Positions 1-8,851 of a stretch of 64,000 nucleotides of DNA are shown one piece after another. A program made the translations under genes and the position numbers. Below the pieces are notes generated by a model. That model was not told where the DNA came from, made no database searches, and saw only the letters and a program-made list of their open reading frames with translations. The stretch comes from Hyphomicrobiales bacterium (GTDB lineage Bacteria; Pseudomonadota; Alphaproteobacteria; Rhizobiales; Rhizobiaceae). Location: positions 1-64,000 of the forward strand of contig JAKDNM010000002.1 in NCBI GenBank assembly GCA_030456445.1, given 5' to 3'. The first letter of the stretch is position 1; each line of letters starts with the position of its first letter.

Positions 1-25
1 GGATCCGTTCAAAAAGGAATCCCCC

Positions 26-1714
26 ATGTTCTCACGCCGCGAATTCCTGATGGCCGCGACCGCGCTGTCGGCCATCGCCGGGCCGGGGCTGGTCGGCCGC
101 TGGTCACGCGCCGCCGCCGCGCAGGCGCTGAAGGAAAGCGACCTGCTCGACTTCGAGCCGATGGGCAATGTCACGCTTGTCCACATCACCGACATCCACG
201 CGCAGCTCATGCCGGTCTATTTCCGCGAGCCGTCGACCAATCTCGGCGTCGGCGCGGTGGCGGGCCTGCCGCCGCACGTCACCGGCGCGGACTTTTTGAA
301 ACTCTACAATATCGAACCGGGCAGCCCGCACGCCTACGCGCTGACCTCCGAGGACTTTTCGGCGCTGGCCAAGACCTACGGCAAGATGGGCGGGCTGGAC
401 CGCATCGCCGCGATCGTCAAGCGCATCCGCGCCGAGCGCGGCGACAAGGTGTTGCTGCTCGACGGCGGCGACACCTGGCAGGGAAGCTATACCTCGCTCC
501 AGACCAAGGGGCAGGACATGGTGGAGGCCTTCAACGCTCTCGCCCCCGACGCCATGACCGGCCACTGGGAGTTCACCTACGGCACCGACCGGGTCAAGGA
601 GATCGTGGACGGCCTACCGTTCTCCTTCCTGGGCGGCAACATCTTCGACACCGAATGGGACGAACCGGCCTTCGAGGCCATCAAGATGTTCGACAAAAGC
701 GGGGTGAAGATCGCCGTCATCGGCCAGGCATTCCCCTATACGCCGATCGCCAATCCGCGCTGGATGTTTCCCAACTGGTCGTTCGGCATCCGCGAGGAGG
801 AGGTGGCGAAGAACGTCGCCGCCGCGCGCAAACAGGGGGCCGACCTCGTCGTGCTGCTGTCGCATAACGGCTTCGACGTCGACCGCTCGCTAGCCGCGCG
901 CGTCGAGGGCATCGACGTGATCCTGACCGGCCACACGCATGACGCGCTGCCCGAGCCGGTTCTCGTCGGCAAGACGCTGCTGATCGCTTCCGGTTCGCAC
1001 GGCAAGTTCATCACCCGCCTCGACCTCGACGTGCAAAACGGCGCGGTGAAGGGCTTCCACCACCGCCTGATCCCGGTGTTTTCCGACGTGATCGCACCCG
1101 ACGCCGACATGACCAAACTGGTCACGGATCTGCGCGCGCCCTACGCGGCCGAACTCAAGCGCGAACTGGCCACCACCGAGACGCTGCTTTACCGGCGCGG
1201 CAATTTCAACGGCACCTTCGACGATCTGATCTGCGCGGCGCTCATGGAAGTGCGCGAGGCCGACATCGCGCTCTCGCCCGGCTTCCGCTGGGGCACGTCG
1301 GTGCTGCCGGGCGAAACGATCACGGTCGAAGACCTCTACAATGCCTGCGGCATGACCTATCCCGCCGCCTACCGCTCGGCCATGACCGGCGCGACGCTGA
1401 AGACCATCATGGAGGATGTCGCCGACAACCTCTTCAACAAGGACCCTTACTACCAGCAGGGCGGCGACATGGTGCGCGTCGGCGGCATGGGCTACGCGAT
1501 CGACCCGAATGGCGAGATGGGCAGCCGCATCTCCGACATGACGCTGCTGAAAACCGGCGAGGCGATCGACCCCGCGAAGGAATACCAGGTTGCCGGCTGG
1601 GCCTCGGTCAACGAGGAAACGCAAGGCCCGCCGATCTGGGACGTGGTGGAGCAGTATCTGACCGAGAAGAAAGTAGTGACGCTGGAGGAGAACCGCAGCG
1701 TCAAGGTGAAGTGA
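26..1714 (+). CDS. soxB: SoxB, thiosulfohydrolase of the Sox pathway
   Basis: SoxB releases sulfate from the sulfane intermediate carried on SoxYZ in the periplasm. The 562-residue length is normal for the family. A twin-arginine start (SRREFLMAA) followed by an Ala-rich hydrophobic stretch predicts Tat export. The di-metal calcineurin-like phosphatase motifs are visible: TDIHAQLMP, LLDGGDTWQGS, the SoxB-specific GHWEFTYG, LLSHNG and GHTHD. An AAGGA Shine-Dalgarno lies about 7 nt before the ATG. The gene opens the window, so soxXYZA would be expected just outside it. The next sox gene is displaced by a toxin-antitoxin cassette. Confidence 0.95.
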   Translation: MFSRREFLMAATALSAIAGPGLVGRWSRAAAAQALKESDLLDFEPMGNVTLVHITDIHAQLMPVYFREPSTNLGVGAVAGLPPHVTGADFLKLYNIEPGSPHAYALTSEDFSALAKTYGKMGGLDRIAAIVKRIRAERGDKVLLLDGGDTWQGSYTSLQTKGQDMVEAFNALAPDAMTGHWEFTYGTDRVKEIVDGLPFSFLGGNIFDTEWDEPAFEAIKMFDKSGVKIAVIGQAFPYTPIANPRWMFPNWSFGIREEEVAKNVAAARKQGADLVVLLSHNGFDVDRSLAARVEGIDVILTGHTHDALPEPVLVGKTLLIASGSHGKFITRLDLDVQNGAVKGFHHRLIPVFSDVIAPDADMTKLVTDLRAPYAAELKRELATTETLLYRRGNFNGTFDDLICAALMEVREADIALSPGFRWGTSVLPGETITVEDLYNACGMTYPAAYRSAMTGATLKTIMEDVADNLFNKDPYYQQGGDMVRVGGMGYAIDPNGEMGSRISDMTLLKTGEAIDPAKEYQVAGWASVNEETQGPPIWDVVEQYLTEKKVVTLEENRSVKVK

Positions 1715-1851
1715 GGGATGGTAGCTGCTCGAACGGTCATTTCGGGTGCCTATTGAGTATCCGGTCGACCAGATCCGAAGAATATTTGCGGCGGAGGGTG
1801 GCAACGAACGCAGGCTCAGCGTCCGCGCACAAACGAAAACGGAGTTGCGAT

Positions 1852-1872
1852 TTATACGGGAATCCCGTATAA
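1852..1872. promoter_or_regulatory. Palindromic operator of the BrnT-like module
   Basis: A near-perfect palindrome with 10-bp arms (TTATACGGGA and its complement) around a single central base ends 8 nt before the toxin start codon. Its position suggests binding by the HTH antitoxin for autorepression. This is inferred from symmetry and position only. Confidence 0.6.
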
Positions 1873-1880
1873 GTGCGGCA

Positions 1881-2171
1881 ATGGCGTCAGTCACGTTCGA
1901 CGAAGACAGGTTCGACCTCGCCAAGGACGCGGCCAACCGCGTAAAACACAAACTGCCATTGGCCTTTGGCGACCGGATTTTCACGGACGATGACTGCCTG
2001 ATTGTCCCCTCCATTCGCGAGATCGATGGGGAAGAACGGTTCAACGCGATCGGGATCGTCGGCGGGAAACTGTTCACCGCCGTCTTCGTCTGGCGGGGCG
2101 ACCTGCCGCGTTTCATTTCGGTCAGAAGGAGCAACAAGGGTGAAGAACGAGCATATCACGCTGCCTGCTGA
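1881..2171 (+). CDS. BrnT-family toxin (DUF497-like)
   Basis: A 96-aa protein resembling BrnT ribonuclease-fold toxins: FDEDRFDLAKDAANRVKHKLPL matches the family N-terminus (DPxKAxxNxxKHG-like), followed by DGEERFNAIG, and it ends with the ISVRRSNKGEERAY signature. The ORF track opens further upstream at 1746, but this ATG lies just downstream of the palindromic operator and gives the canonical length. The stop overlaps the downstream HTH gene by 32 nt, as expected for a coupled toxin-antitoxin pair. The cassette lies between soxB and soxC. The target is inferred to be RNA from the family. Confidence 0.75.
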   Translation: MASVTFDEDRFDLAKDAANRVKHKLPLAFGDRIFTDDDCLIVPSIREIDGEERFNAIGIVGGKLFTAVFVWRGDLPRFISVRRSNKGEERAYHAAC

Positions 2172-2418
2172 TCCGGCCGACGCCGAGGATTTTGACGTGA
2201 CGGCCGAGGCGCTCGACCGTGGCCAACGCGCCCGCCTGATCCGCAAGACAAGGACCGGGCTTGGCTTGTCGCAGTCCGAATTCGCCAGCCGCTTCCGGGT
2301 TCCGGTCGGCACGCTGCGCGACTGGGAGCAGGCGCGGGCGACCGCGCCGGATTTCGCCATCGCCTATGTGCGCGTGATCGGCCAGCATCCGGATATGGTG
2401 GCGAAGGCCGTCGCGTAG
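2140..2418 (+). CDS. HTH antitoxin partner of the BrnT-like toxin
   Basis: A 92-aa protein starting at GTG with an AAGGAG Shine-Dalgarno 8-9 nt upstream. The N-terminal half is acidic. The C-terminal half holds a Xre-type helix-turn-helix (LSQSEFASRFRVPVGTLRDWEQ) ending in RATAPDFAIAYVRVIGQHP, common in HTH antitoxins of the NadS/HigA type. It overlaps the toxin gene in another frame. Classical BrnA partners are ribbon-helix-helix-like, so an Xre-type partner is a noteworthy variant. It probably neutralises the toxin and represses the module through the upstream palindrome. Confidence 0.75.
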   Translation: MKNEHITLPADPADAEDFDVTAEALDRGQRARLIRKTRTGLGLSQSEFASRFRVPVGTLRDWEQARATAPDFAIAYVRVIGQHPDMVAKAVA

Positions 2419-2492
2419 TTCTGGTAAATGCGCGACGGCAGCCTCCGCGCACCCCCTCCCCCACATTCCATTTGCCACCACCCTTCTCCCCT

Positions 2493-2518
2493 GATACATA
2501 TGAACAATCATATGTGTC
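2493..2518. promoter_or_regulatory. Inverted repeat upstream of soxC
   Basis: Arms GATACATATGA and TCATATGTGTC are separated by 4 nt and differ from perfect symmetry at one position. The site ends 19 nt before the soxC start. Its form resembles operators of ArsR-type repressors, some of which control sox genes. The regulator is not in this window. Confidence 0.5.
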
Positions 2519-2537
2519 TATGGATGGGGAGGCGGCA

Positions 2538-3812
2538 ATGGTTGAGCGGAGCGGGAACGGGCAGTCGCGGCGCGGCTTCCTGAAAGCCGGGCTGGCCGGC
2601 GGCGCAGCACTTGCTGGAAGCCTCGCGGCCGGCCGGGTGCTGGCCGCCGACGATCCGGCAATCACGCAAATCCAGGACTGGAACCGCTATTCCGGCGACG
2701 GGGTGGACGCGCATCCCTACGGCATGCCCTCGCCTTTCGAGAAGGATGCGGTGCGCCGCAACGTGGCCTGGCTGACGGCCGACCCCGTCTCGTCGGTCAA
2801 TTTCACGCCGCTGCACAAGCTCGACGGCATCATCACCCCGAACGGCCTGTGCTTCGAGCGCCACCACGGTGGCGCGGCGGTGGTCGATCCGGCAAAGCAC
2901 CGGCTGATGATCAACGGGCTGGTCGAAAAGCCGCTGGTCTTCACCATGGACGATTTGCGGCGCTTCCCGCGCGTGAACAAGATCTACTTCCTCGAATGCG
3001 CCGCCAATTCCGGCATGGAGTGGCGTGGCTCGCAGTTGAACGGCTGCCAGTTCACGCACGGCATGGTGCATTGCGTGATGTATACCGGCGTGCTCCTGAA
3101 GGACATTCTGGCCGAAGCCGGCGTCAAACCTGCGGGCAAATGGGTGCTGGCCGAGGGCGCGGATTCGGCCGCCATGACGCGTTCGATCCCGATGGAAAAG
3201 GCGCTGGACGACTGCATGGTGGCCTTCGCCATGAACGGCGAGGCGCTGCGCGTCGAGCAGGGTTATCCGGTGCGGCTGGTGGTGCCGGGCTTCGAAGGCA
3301 ATATGTGGGTGAAATGGCTGCGCCGCCTGGAAGTGGGCGACGAACCCTGGGAGCAGCGCGAGGAAACCTCGAAATACACCGACCTTCTGGCCAACGGAAA
3401 GGCCCGGCACTTTACCTGGGCGATGGACGTGAAGTCGGTCATCACCAATCCGAGCCCGCAGGCGCCGATCACCCATGGCAAGGGCCGGCTGGTGCTGACG
3501 GGGCTGGCTTGGTCGGGCAACGGCACGGTCGCACGCGTCGATATTTCGACCGATGGCGGCCGCAACTGGAAGCCGGCGCGCATCGACGGGCCGAGCCTGC
3601 CGATGGCGCTGCACCGCTTCTATTACGAGATGGACTGGGACGGTTCCGAAATGTTCCTGCAGTCGCGCGCGATGGACGAGAAGGGCTTCGTCCAGCCGAC
3701 AAAACAGCAGCTCAGGGCGGTTCGTGGCGCGAACTCCATCTATCATAACAACGGCATTCAGACCTGGTACGTGGACACGAACGGAGCGGCCGAAAATGTC
3801 GAGATTTCCTGA
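2538..3812 (+). CDS. soxC: SoxC, sulfane dehydrogenase molybdenum subunit
   Basis: SoxC is the molybdopterin-containing subunit of the periplasmic Sox(CD)2 sulfane dehydrogenase. A Tat signal is present (SRRGFLKAG, then a hydrophobic Ala/Gly stretch ending around VLAAD). The cofactor-ligating cysteine lies in YFLECAANSGMEW, and the C-terminal dimerisation domain (ARVDISTDGGRNW) is complete. I chose the ATG at 2538 because GGGGAGG lies 6 nt upstream; ATG 2520 or 2472 would put extra residues before the Tat motif. The 3' end overlaps soxD by 17 nt, so the two are translationally linked. Confidence 0.95.
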   Translation: MVERSGNGQSRRGFLKAGLAGGAALAGSLAAGRVLAADDPAITQIQDWNRYSGDGVDAHPYGMPSPFEKDAVRRNVAWLTADPVSSVNFTPLHKLDGIITPNGLCFERHHGGAAVVDPAKHRLMINGLVEKPLVFTMDDLRRFPRVNKIYFLECAANSGMEWRGSQLNGCQFTHGMVHCVMYTGVLLKDILAEAGVKPAGKWVLAEGADSAAMTRSIPMEKALDDCMVAFAMNGEALRVEQGYPVRLVVPGFEGNMWVKWLRRLEVGDEPWEQREETSKYTDLLANGKARHFTWAMDVKSVITNPSPQAPITHGKGRLVLTGLAWSGNGTVARVDISTDGGRNWKPARIDGPSLPMALHRFYYEMDWDGSEMFLQSRAMDEKGFVQPTKQQLRAVRGANSIYHNNGIQTWYVDTNGAAENVEIS

Positions 3813-4935
3813 AATCGCGCTCGCGGCCGCGTTGGCGGCACTCTGCCTGTCCGGACCGGCCTATGCCGGCGACCCGGCTGCCGGCGAGCAGGTGTTCAAA
3901 AGGTGCAAGGCCTGCCACGCCGTCGGCGATGGCGCCAAGCACCGCGTCGGGCCGGAACTGAACGAGCTGATCGGCCGCACGGCCGGCACCGCCGAAGGCT
4001 ATCGCTATTCGTCGGCCATGGAAAAGGCCGGGGCGGGCGGACTGGCGTGGAACGCGGAAACGCTGGCCAAATTTCTTGACGATCCGAAGGGCATGGTGAA
4101 GGGGACGAAAATGTCCTTCGCCGGGCTGAAAAAGCCGGCAGACATCGACAATGTGATCGCCTATGTCGCAACCTTCTCGAAGCCGTCCGAGGCCATGGAT
4201 GCCGCCCCCAAGCCCGAGGACAAGAAGACCGAAGCCGCGCCGACGGAACCGAAGGAAGAGAGTGCCAGAGCCGAACCCGTCAAGCCGGCCGTAGCCGCTG
4301 CGCCTGCCGGCGAAGGCGGCGGGCTGAACTATCATCTGGGCCGCACAGCCACCGCCGGCGAGATCGCCGCCTGGGACATCGACGTGCGCCCCGATGGCGT
4401 CGGCCTGCCGGATGGCAGCGGCACGGTCGCCCAGGGCGAAAAGCTTTTCGACGCCCAGTGTTCGTCGTGCCATGGCGATTTTGGCGAGGCGGTCGGCCGC
4501 TGGCCGGTGCTGGCGGGTGGTCAGGGCACGTTGAAGGACGACCGCCCGGTCAAGACCGTGGGTTCCTACTGGCCGTATCTTTCAACGGTGTACGATTACA
4601 TCCGCCGCGCCATGCCGTTCGGCAATGCGCGTTCGCTTTCGGACGACGACGTCTATGCGCTGACGGCCTATGTGCTCTATCTCAACGACATCGTGACGGA
4701 GGAGGATTTCGAGCTGTCGAAAGCCAATTTCGGCACGATCGAGATGCCCAACGCGCAGAACTTCATCGCCGACGACCGCGCCGAAGAACCGCAATATCTC
4801 GCCAACAAGAACAATCCCTGCATGACGGATTGCATTGCCGGGGTGGCAAAGATCACCATGCACGCCGAGGTGCTGGATGTTACGCCGGACGTTCAGGACG
4901 GCGACGACAAGAAGCCGAGCGCCGGCATCGAATAG
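3796..4935 (+). CDS. soxD: SoxD, diheme cytochrome c subunit of sulfane dehydrogenase
   Basis: A 379-aa protein with an Ala/Leu signal peptide ending near GPAYAGD and two class I cytochrome c domains with heme motifs CKACH and CSSCH. The domains are joined by a charged Pro/Ala/Lys/Glu linker (PKPEDKKTEAAPTEPKEES). The tail ends in an Asp-rich segment. SoxD passes electrons from SoxC to the respiratory chain. The ORF track starts in an upstream shadow; the true ATG overlaps the soxC stop. No gene is seen in the next 237 nt before the permease. Confidence 0.95.
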   Translation: MSRFPEIALAAALAALCLSGPAYAGDPAAGEQVFKRCKACHAVGDGAKHRVGPELNELIGRTAGTAEGYRYSSAMEKAGAGGLAWNAETLAKFLDDPKGMVKGTKMSFAGLKKPADIDNVIAYVATFSKPSEAMDAAPKPEDKKTEAAPTEPKEESARAEPVKPAVAAAPAGEGGGLNYHLGRTATAGEIAAWDIDVRPDGVGLPDGSGTVAQGEKLFDAQCSSCHGDFGEAVGRWPVLAGGQGTLKDDRPVKTVGSYWPYLSTVYDYIRRAMPFGNARSLSDDDVYALTAYVLYLNDIVTEEDFELSKANFGTIEMPNAQNFIADDRAEEPQYLANKNNPCMTDCIAGVAKITMHAEVLDVTPDVQDGDDKKPSAGIE

Positions 4936-5172
4936 CTCCGAGGCAGGGTCCGCCACGGCATCGGCGGCCGCTCGTTCGTTTGCGCATAGCGGCCGGACTT
5001 GCGCTCGCTTCGCGCGGGAACGAAATTCCAAGACCATACGCCGATAGGAGCCCGTTCCACGAACTTGGCCAGACCGGCATTATCTTTATCGCCGCGGCGT
5101 GTATTTCGAAAATCCATACCTGCCCGGACCCACCAGCCATGACTATCCTGCGCCGAAACGTAGGAGATCGCC

Positions 5173-6267
5173 GTGGATATGGTCCCGCTTATCGACGCCT
5201 TTGGCGAAACGCAGGCCGCAGCCATAGGCGGTGCCGGACTTGGGCTTCTCTTCGGCTTTTTCGCCCAGCGCAGCGCTTTCTGCACCCGCTCGGCCGTTCT
5301 CGACGTCACGCGCGGCCGCGATTTGAAGGCGCTCGCCGTCTGGTCGGCCGGCTTTGCCGCGGCGATCCTCGGTGTGCAGTTTCTGCTCTATGGCGGCTGG
5401 CTCTCGGTCGTCGACACGCGTTTCTTCGGCACGCCACAGAGCCTGTCGGGCGCGCTTGCCGGGGGCCTCGTCTTCGGCACCGGCATGGCGCTGACGCGCG
5501 GCTGTGTGTCGCGCCTGCTGGTGCTTGGCGCTTCCGGCAATCTGCGCGCGCTGTTTTGCATTCTCGTTACCGGCCTTGTTGGTTGGGCGACCTATGACGG
5601 CATTCTTGTGCCGCTGCGCGACAGGCTCTCGTCTCTCGCCAGAACCGGGCTGATCGGCGGCAACGACCTGCTGGCCCTTGGCGGCCTCAACCAGCGCGCG
5701 GGCGTGGCGATTGGCTGCGTCCTCGCCATTGTCGCGCTGGCCGTGACCCTCAAGGCTAGGCCTACCCTGTGGCGCGTTGCGGGCGGCGTGGGAGTCGGCC
5801 TGACGGTGGTGGGCGGCTGGTACTTCACCTATCAGCTTTCGACGCAGGTATTCGAGCCGATCCAGGCCGAAAGCCTGTCCTTCATCCGGCCGCTGGCGAC
5901 CAGCGCGAGCCTGGCAACCGACGCGGCTCCGGCGTTCGGGCTAGATCAGGGCCTGCTGGCCGGAACACTGGTCGGCGCTTTCCTGGCAGCTATCCTGTTT
6001 CGCGAGTTCCGGATCGTCACCTTTACCGAACCCGGCGCGCCTTCGATCCTGCGCTATGCGGCAGGCTCGGCTCTGATGGGATTTGGCGGAATTCTCGCGG
6101 TGGGCTGCACCATCGGCGCCGGCTTCACCGGCGGCTCGGTGCTTGCCGTCACCTCGCTTGTGGCCCTTGCCGCAATGATCGCCGGCGCAGCGCTCGCCGA
6201 CCGCCTGGTCGACGGCCGCGTCAACAAGGGCGCCACCGTTGGAGGAGCGGCGGTGCCGGCCGAGTAA
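5173..6267 (+). CDS. YeeE/YedE-family permease, SoxT-like thiosulfate transporter
   Basis: A membrane protein of 364 aa made of two homologous halves with about nine to ten hydrophobic segments. Each half has a conserved Cys-Gly element (TRGCVSRLLVLG and AVGCTIGAGFTGGS) typical of YeeE/SoxT thiosulfate permeases. The GTG start is chosen because AGGAGA lies 5 nt upstream, while the in-frame ATG two codons on is too far. Location directly after soxBCD supports import or export of a sulfur compound that feeds or senses the Sox pathway. The substrate is inferred from family and context. Confidence 0.85.
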   Translation: MDMVPLIDAFGETQAAAIGGAGLGLLFGFFAQRSAFCTRSAVLDVTRGRDLKALAVWSAGFAAAILGVQFLLYGGWLSVVDTRFFGTPQSLSGALAGGLVFGTGMALTRGCVSRLLVLGASGNLRALFCILVTGLVGWATYDGILVPLRDRLSSLARTGLIGGNDLLALGGLNQRAGVAIGCVLAIVALAVTLKARPTLWRVAGGVGVGLTVVGGWYFTYQLSTQVFEPIQAESLSFIRPLATSASLATDAAPAFGLDQGLLAGTLVGAFLAAILFREFRIVTFTEPGAPSILRYAAGSALMGFGGILAVGCTIGAGFTGGSVLAVTSLVALAAMIAGAALADRLVDGRVNKGATVGGAAVPAE

Positions 6268-6657
6268 GCCAAGATCGCCACGACGAGAATTGGCCGAGAG
6301 ACGGCGGCTTGGCCAGATTATCCCCGCTGTCCAGCCGCATCGGCAAAACCGTGGTTGATATCCCGGTGAAGGGCTTCACTTTCCCAATCGCCGCAATGAC
6401 ATAGCTCAACCACGCGTCGAGCGCCGGGTTCCATTAGGCGATAGCCAATTCCGGTGCAGGCGGATTGTAATGCCGGCCATCACCGGTTTCATCGAGATAG
6501 TGTCCATAACCTTACGCCGCCTGCTCGACGATCCTCCTGCCGGAATGGGTCATGAGAGCATTCGCGTCATGGTGACGTGGTCCACGACCCATCCCGAGAT
6601 GGCGGCGCGCGACCTTGCCGATATGGGGTCGGAACAAGCACAGTTCAAAATCTTGCG
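6268..6657. other. Non-coding stretch between the sox cluster and mobile DNA
   Basis: This 390-nt stretch has no reading frame I can recognise. The 63-codon frame at 6470-6661 lacks a convincing ribosome site and resembles nothing known to me. It probably holds the sox transcript end and mobile-element scar DNA. Confidence 0.5.
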
Positions 6658-7182
6658 TTAAGGTCGAACGAACCGTGAACGGTCGTCACGAACGCGCATG
6701 ATGGTCTGCCGGCTGGTCGCGAACTTCTTGGCGATAGCTGAAACGCTCAACCCTATCGCGAGATTGTCGCGCACATCCTGCTTCTGTCTTTCACTGAGCG
6801 TCGAGGGTCGGCCGAGGGCCTTTCCTTCCGACTTGGCGCGCTTGAGGCCGGATTGCGTCCGCTCGATCAGCAAATCCCGCTCGAACTGAGCAACGGCATT
6901 GAGCACGTTCATGGTCATCGTGCCGGCCGAACTGGTGAGGTCGGCACCGCCAAGCGCGAGGCAATAGACGCGCACGCCCATTTCGGCCAGCATCTTGACC
7001 GTGGTGCTGACGTCGATCGCGTCGCGCCCAAGGCGGTCGAGTTTCGTGACAATTAGAATGTCCCCGACCTCCAGTTTGTCCATGAGCCGGGAAAATCCTC
7101 GACGCTGCACGATGGCGGTGCTGCCGGAAACCGTCTCGGTGATGATACGGCGCGGCTCGACCTGGAAGCCTACGGCCTCGAT
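6658..7182 (-). pseudogene. Serine resolvase/invertase lacking its N-terminus
   Basis: The reading frame runs to 7305, but recognisable resolvase sequence begins only at EAVGFQVEPRR, immediately inside the inverted repeat at 7183-7202. Present are IVTKLDRLGRDAIDV, GADLTSSAGTMTMNVLNAVAQFERDLL and the C-terminal HTH (SVSAIAKKFATSRQTIMRV). The N-terminal ARVST segment with the catalytic serine is missing; the first 42 codons of the open frame are unrelated DNA. It should therefore be inactive. It was probably the resolvase of a transposon of which nothing else remains. Confidence 0.75.
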
Positions 7183-7370
7183 TGTGAAATCGCGCCGAAC
7201 AGTGGCCCCAGGCACCGAAGCGCTCAAGTGTCTGATCCATTTGCTCTTTCCGGGATTTTTAGGGGTCACGATAGGTGCCTTCTGGGGCCTCCAACCTGCA
7301 CTCATTTTTGCAATGAAATCAGCAGATTAAACCCAGTCGGCGTGGGATCGCTGTTCGGCGCGATTTCACA
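7183..7370. repeat. 188-bp element bounded by 20-bp perfect inverted repeats
   Basis: TGTGAAATCGCGCCGAACAG at 7183-7202 is repeated in exact inverse at 7351-7370, so the unit begins TG and ends CA like many insertion-sequence ends. The interior has no gene of its own. One side abuts a headless resolvase, the other a tail-less tyrosine recombinase. No flanking target duplication is evident, so it may be a MITE at which a deletion ended. Confidence 0.7.
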
Positions 7371-7931
7371 CTTCCCGACACATCGCACATTGGCACCGCG
7401 GCCGAGAGTCACCGCATCGCGATCCAGGCCGACCAACTCCGAAAGCCGCAACCCCGTTTGCACCGCCAGTAGCAGCAATGCGTAGTCGCGCCTTCCGATC
7501 CAGGTGGACTGGTCGGGACAAGAGAGGATGGCGTCGATCTCGTCACGTGTCAGGAAATGGAGCTGTCGCTTGTCGTATCGCTTTGTCGGGATCGCCAGCA
7601 CACGCTGAATATGGGCGCTGTACGCCGGCACCTCGAAAGAGGCGTAGCGAAAGAATGACCGGATCGCCGTCAGACGGAGGTTGCGCGTCCGCGCTGTCGC
7701 CGATCGGCGCGCCTCAAGATCATCCAGGAACGCGCAGATAAAGGGCGCGTCGAGGTCGATCAGGCTGAGCTTGGATGGCTGTCGCCGGAGGCGCTCCTGT
7801 GCAAATGCAAACAGCAGCCGGAATGTGTCGCGATAGGATGCGATGGTGTTGGCGCTCGCATCGCGATGGCGCATCAGTCGATCGGTGAACCACCGTTCGA
7901 TCAGGGCGGGGAGATCGCTGGTGGCGTTCAT
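7371..7931 (-). pseudogene. RIT recombinase C, truncated
   Basis: The N-terminal SAM-like core-binding domain (STFRLLFAF-type region) and the first catalytic arginine (TGLRLSELVGL) are present, but the frame leaves homology after GANVRCVGK at the 7351-7370 repeat and ends in foreign codons at 7302. The HxxR, second His and nucleophilic Tyr are missing, so it cannot be a working recombinase. Its start overlaps the ritB stop by 4 nt (ATGA), keeping the translational coupling of the trio. Confidence 0.8.
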
Positions 7932-8851
7932 GACCGTGTCTCCCAGCGCTTATCGAGCCGCTGCGCTGCGTGGCTCATCAGCTCCGGCGTTGCGGACAGG
8001 TACCAATAGGTGTCGCGAACACTGACATGTCCGAGAAATGTCGAAAGCACGGGCAGTTGCGGCTTGATATCTTCCCCCGCGCGATACCAGCGGAGCAGCG
8101 TAGTGACGGCGAAACGATGACGGAGATCATGAACGCGCGGCCCGTTACGCTGTCCCTTCCGCCGAAGTCCGATCTGCCGCGACAACCGCCAGAAGACGCG
8201 GTGCACGTACTGATGCAGCAGGCGACCGCCCTCTTCGGCAACGAAGAAATAGGGGCTTCGCGGCGGGTCCATATGCGCATCCCGGCGCGCCGAATAGTCC
8301 TTGAGGACGGCGACCGTGGTGGCGTGAAGTGGAACCAACCGCGACTTGCCGAACTTGCTCTGGCGGATGGTGAGCACGCCTTGGTCGAGATCGACGTCAT
8401 CACGGCGCAGGTTGAGGGCTTCGGAGTGGCGCAACCCAGCCACCGCAATCAGCCCGAACAGGCAGTGGTAAGTCCAGCGGCGCAAGGCGTTCGCTGGCGG
8501 CAGAGCCAGTGCCGCGGCCAACAGAGCCTCGATCTCGGTGTCATTGTAGATATACGGCTTCGCCCGTCGAACCGGTGGTATGCCGTCCGTCGGCGGCACC
8601 TCCGTCAAGGGATCGAAGTGTGCGATATGTTGGGCGAAGCAGCGCACGTCGGTCAGGCGAATAGCCCAGCTTGGTTGCCTTCCGATCTGCGTGATCCACT
8701 CCATGGCCAGCGCCACTGTGATGGTCTCCGCGCCGCGAGCTTCCATGAAGCCGACAAAATCCGACAACCGGCGTGCCGGACCGTCATATTTATACCCCAG
8801 GCCCTGTCGCATGCGAATGTAGCGCTCGAGCGCGTTCCGAAGCAGGCTCAT
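7928..8851 (-). CDS. RIT recombinase B (tyrosine recombinase)
   Basis: A complete 307-aa phage-integrase-family protein. An N-terminal core-binding domain is followed by the catalytic set: Arg in AGLRHSEALNL, HDLRHRFAVTTL, the FLGHVSVRDTYWYL box with His and a Tyr nucleophile. It overlaps ritA by 4 nt upstream and ritC by 4 nt downstream. The protein should nick and join DNA at the RIT ends together with its siblings; movement of this copy is doubtful because the third gene and one end are gone. Confidence 0.85.
   Translation of the reverse strand: MSLLRNALERYIRMRQGLGYKYDGPARRLSDFVGFMEARGAETITVALAMEWITQIGRQPSWAIRLTDVRCFAQHIAHFDPLTEVPPTDGIPPVRRAKPYIYNDTEIEALLAAALALPPANALRRWTYHCLFGLIAVAGLRHSEALNLRRDDVDLDQGVLTIRQSKFGKSRLVPLHATTVAVLKDYSARRDAHMDPPRSPYFFVAEEGGRLLHQYVHRVFWRLSRQIGLRRKGQRNGPRVHDLRHRFAVTTLLRWYRAGEDIKPQLPVLSTFLGHVSVRDTYWYLSATPELMSHAAQRLDKRWETRS

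Noticed and set aside
890-2137. 415-codon minus-strand frame over soxB and the toxin
   Set aside because: Antisense to soxB and the toxin, His/Arg/Val-rich composition typical of a GC-rich shadow frame, no ribosome site or family.
6470-6661. 63-codon frame between the sox cluster and the resolvase
   Set aside because: No ribosome site, no recognisable sequence, and it lies in scar DNA.
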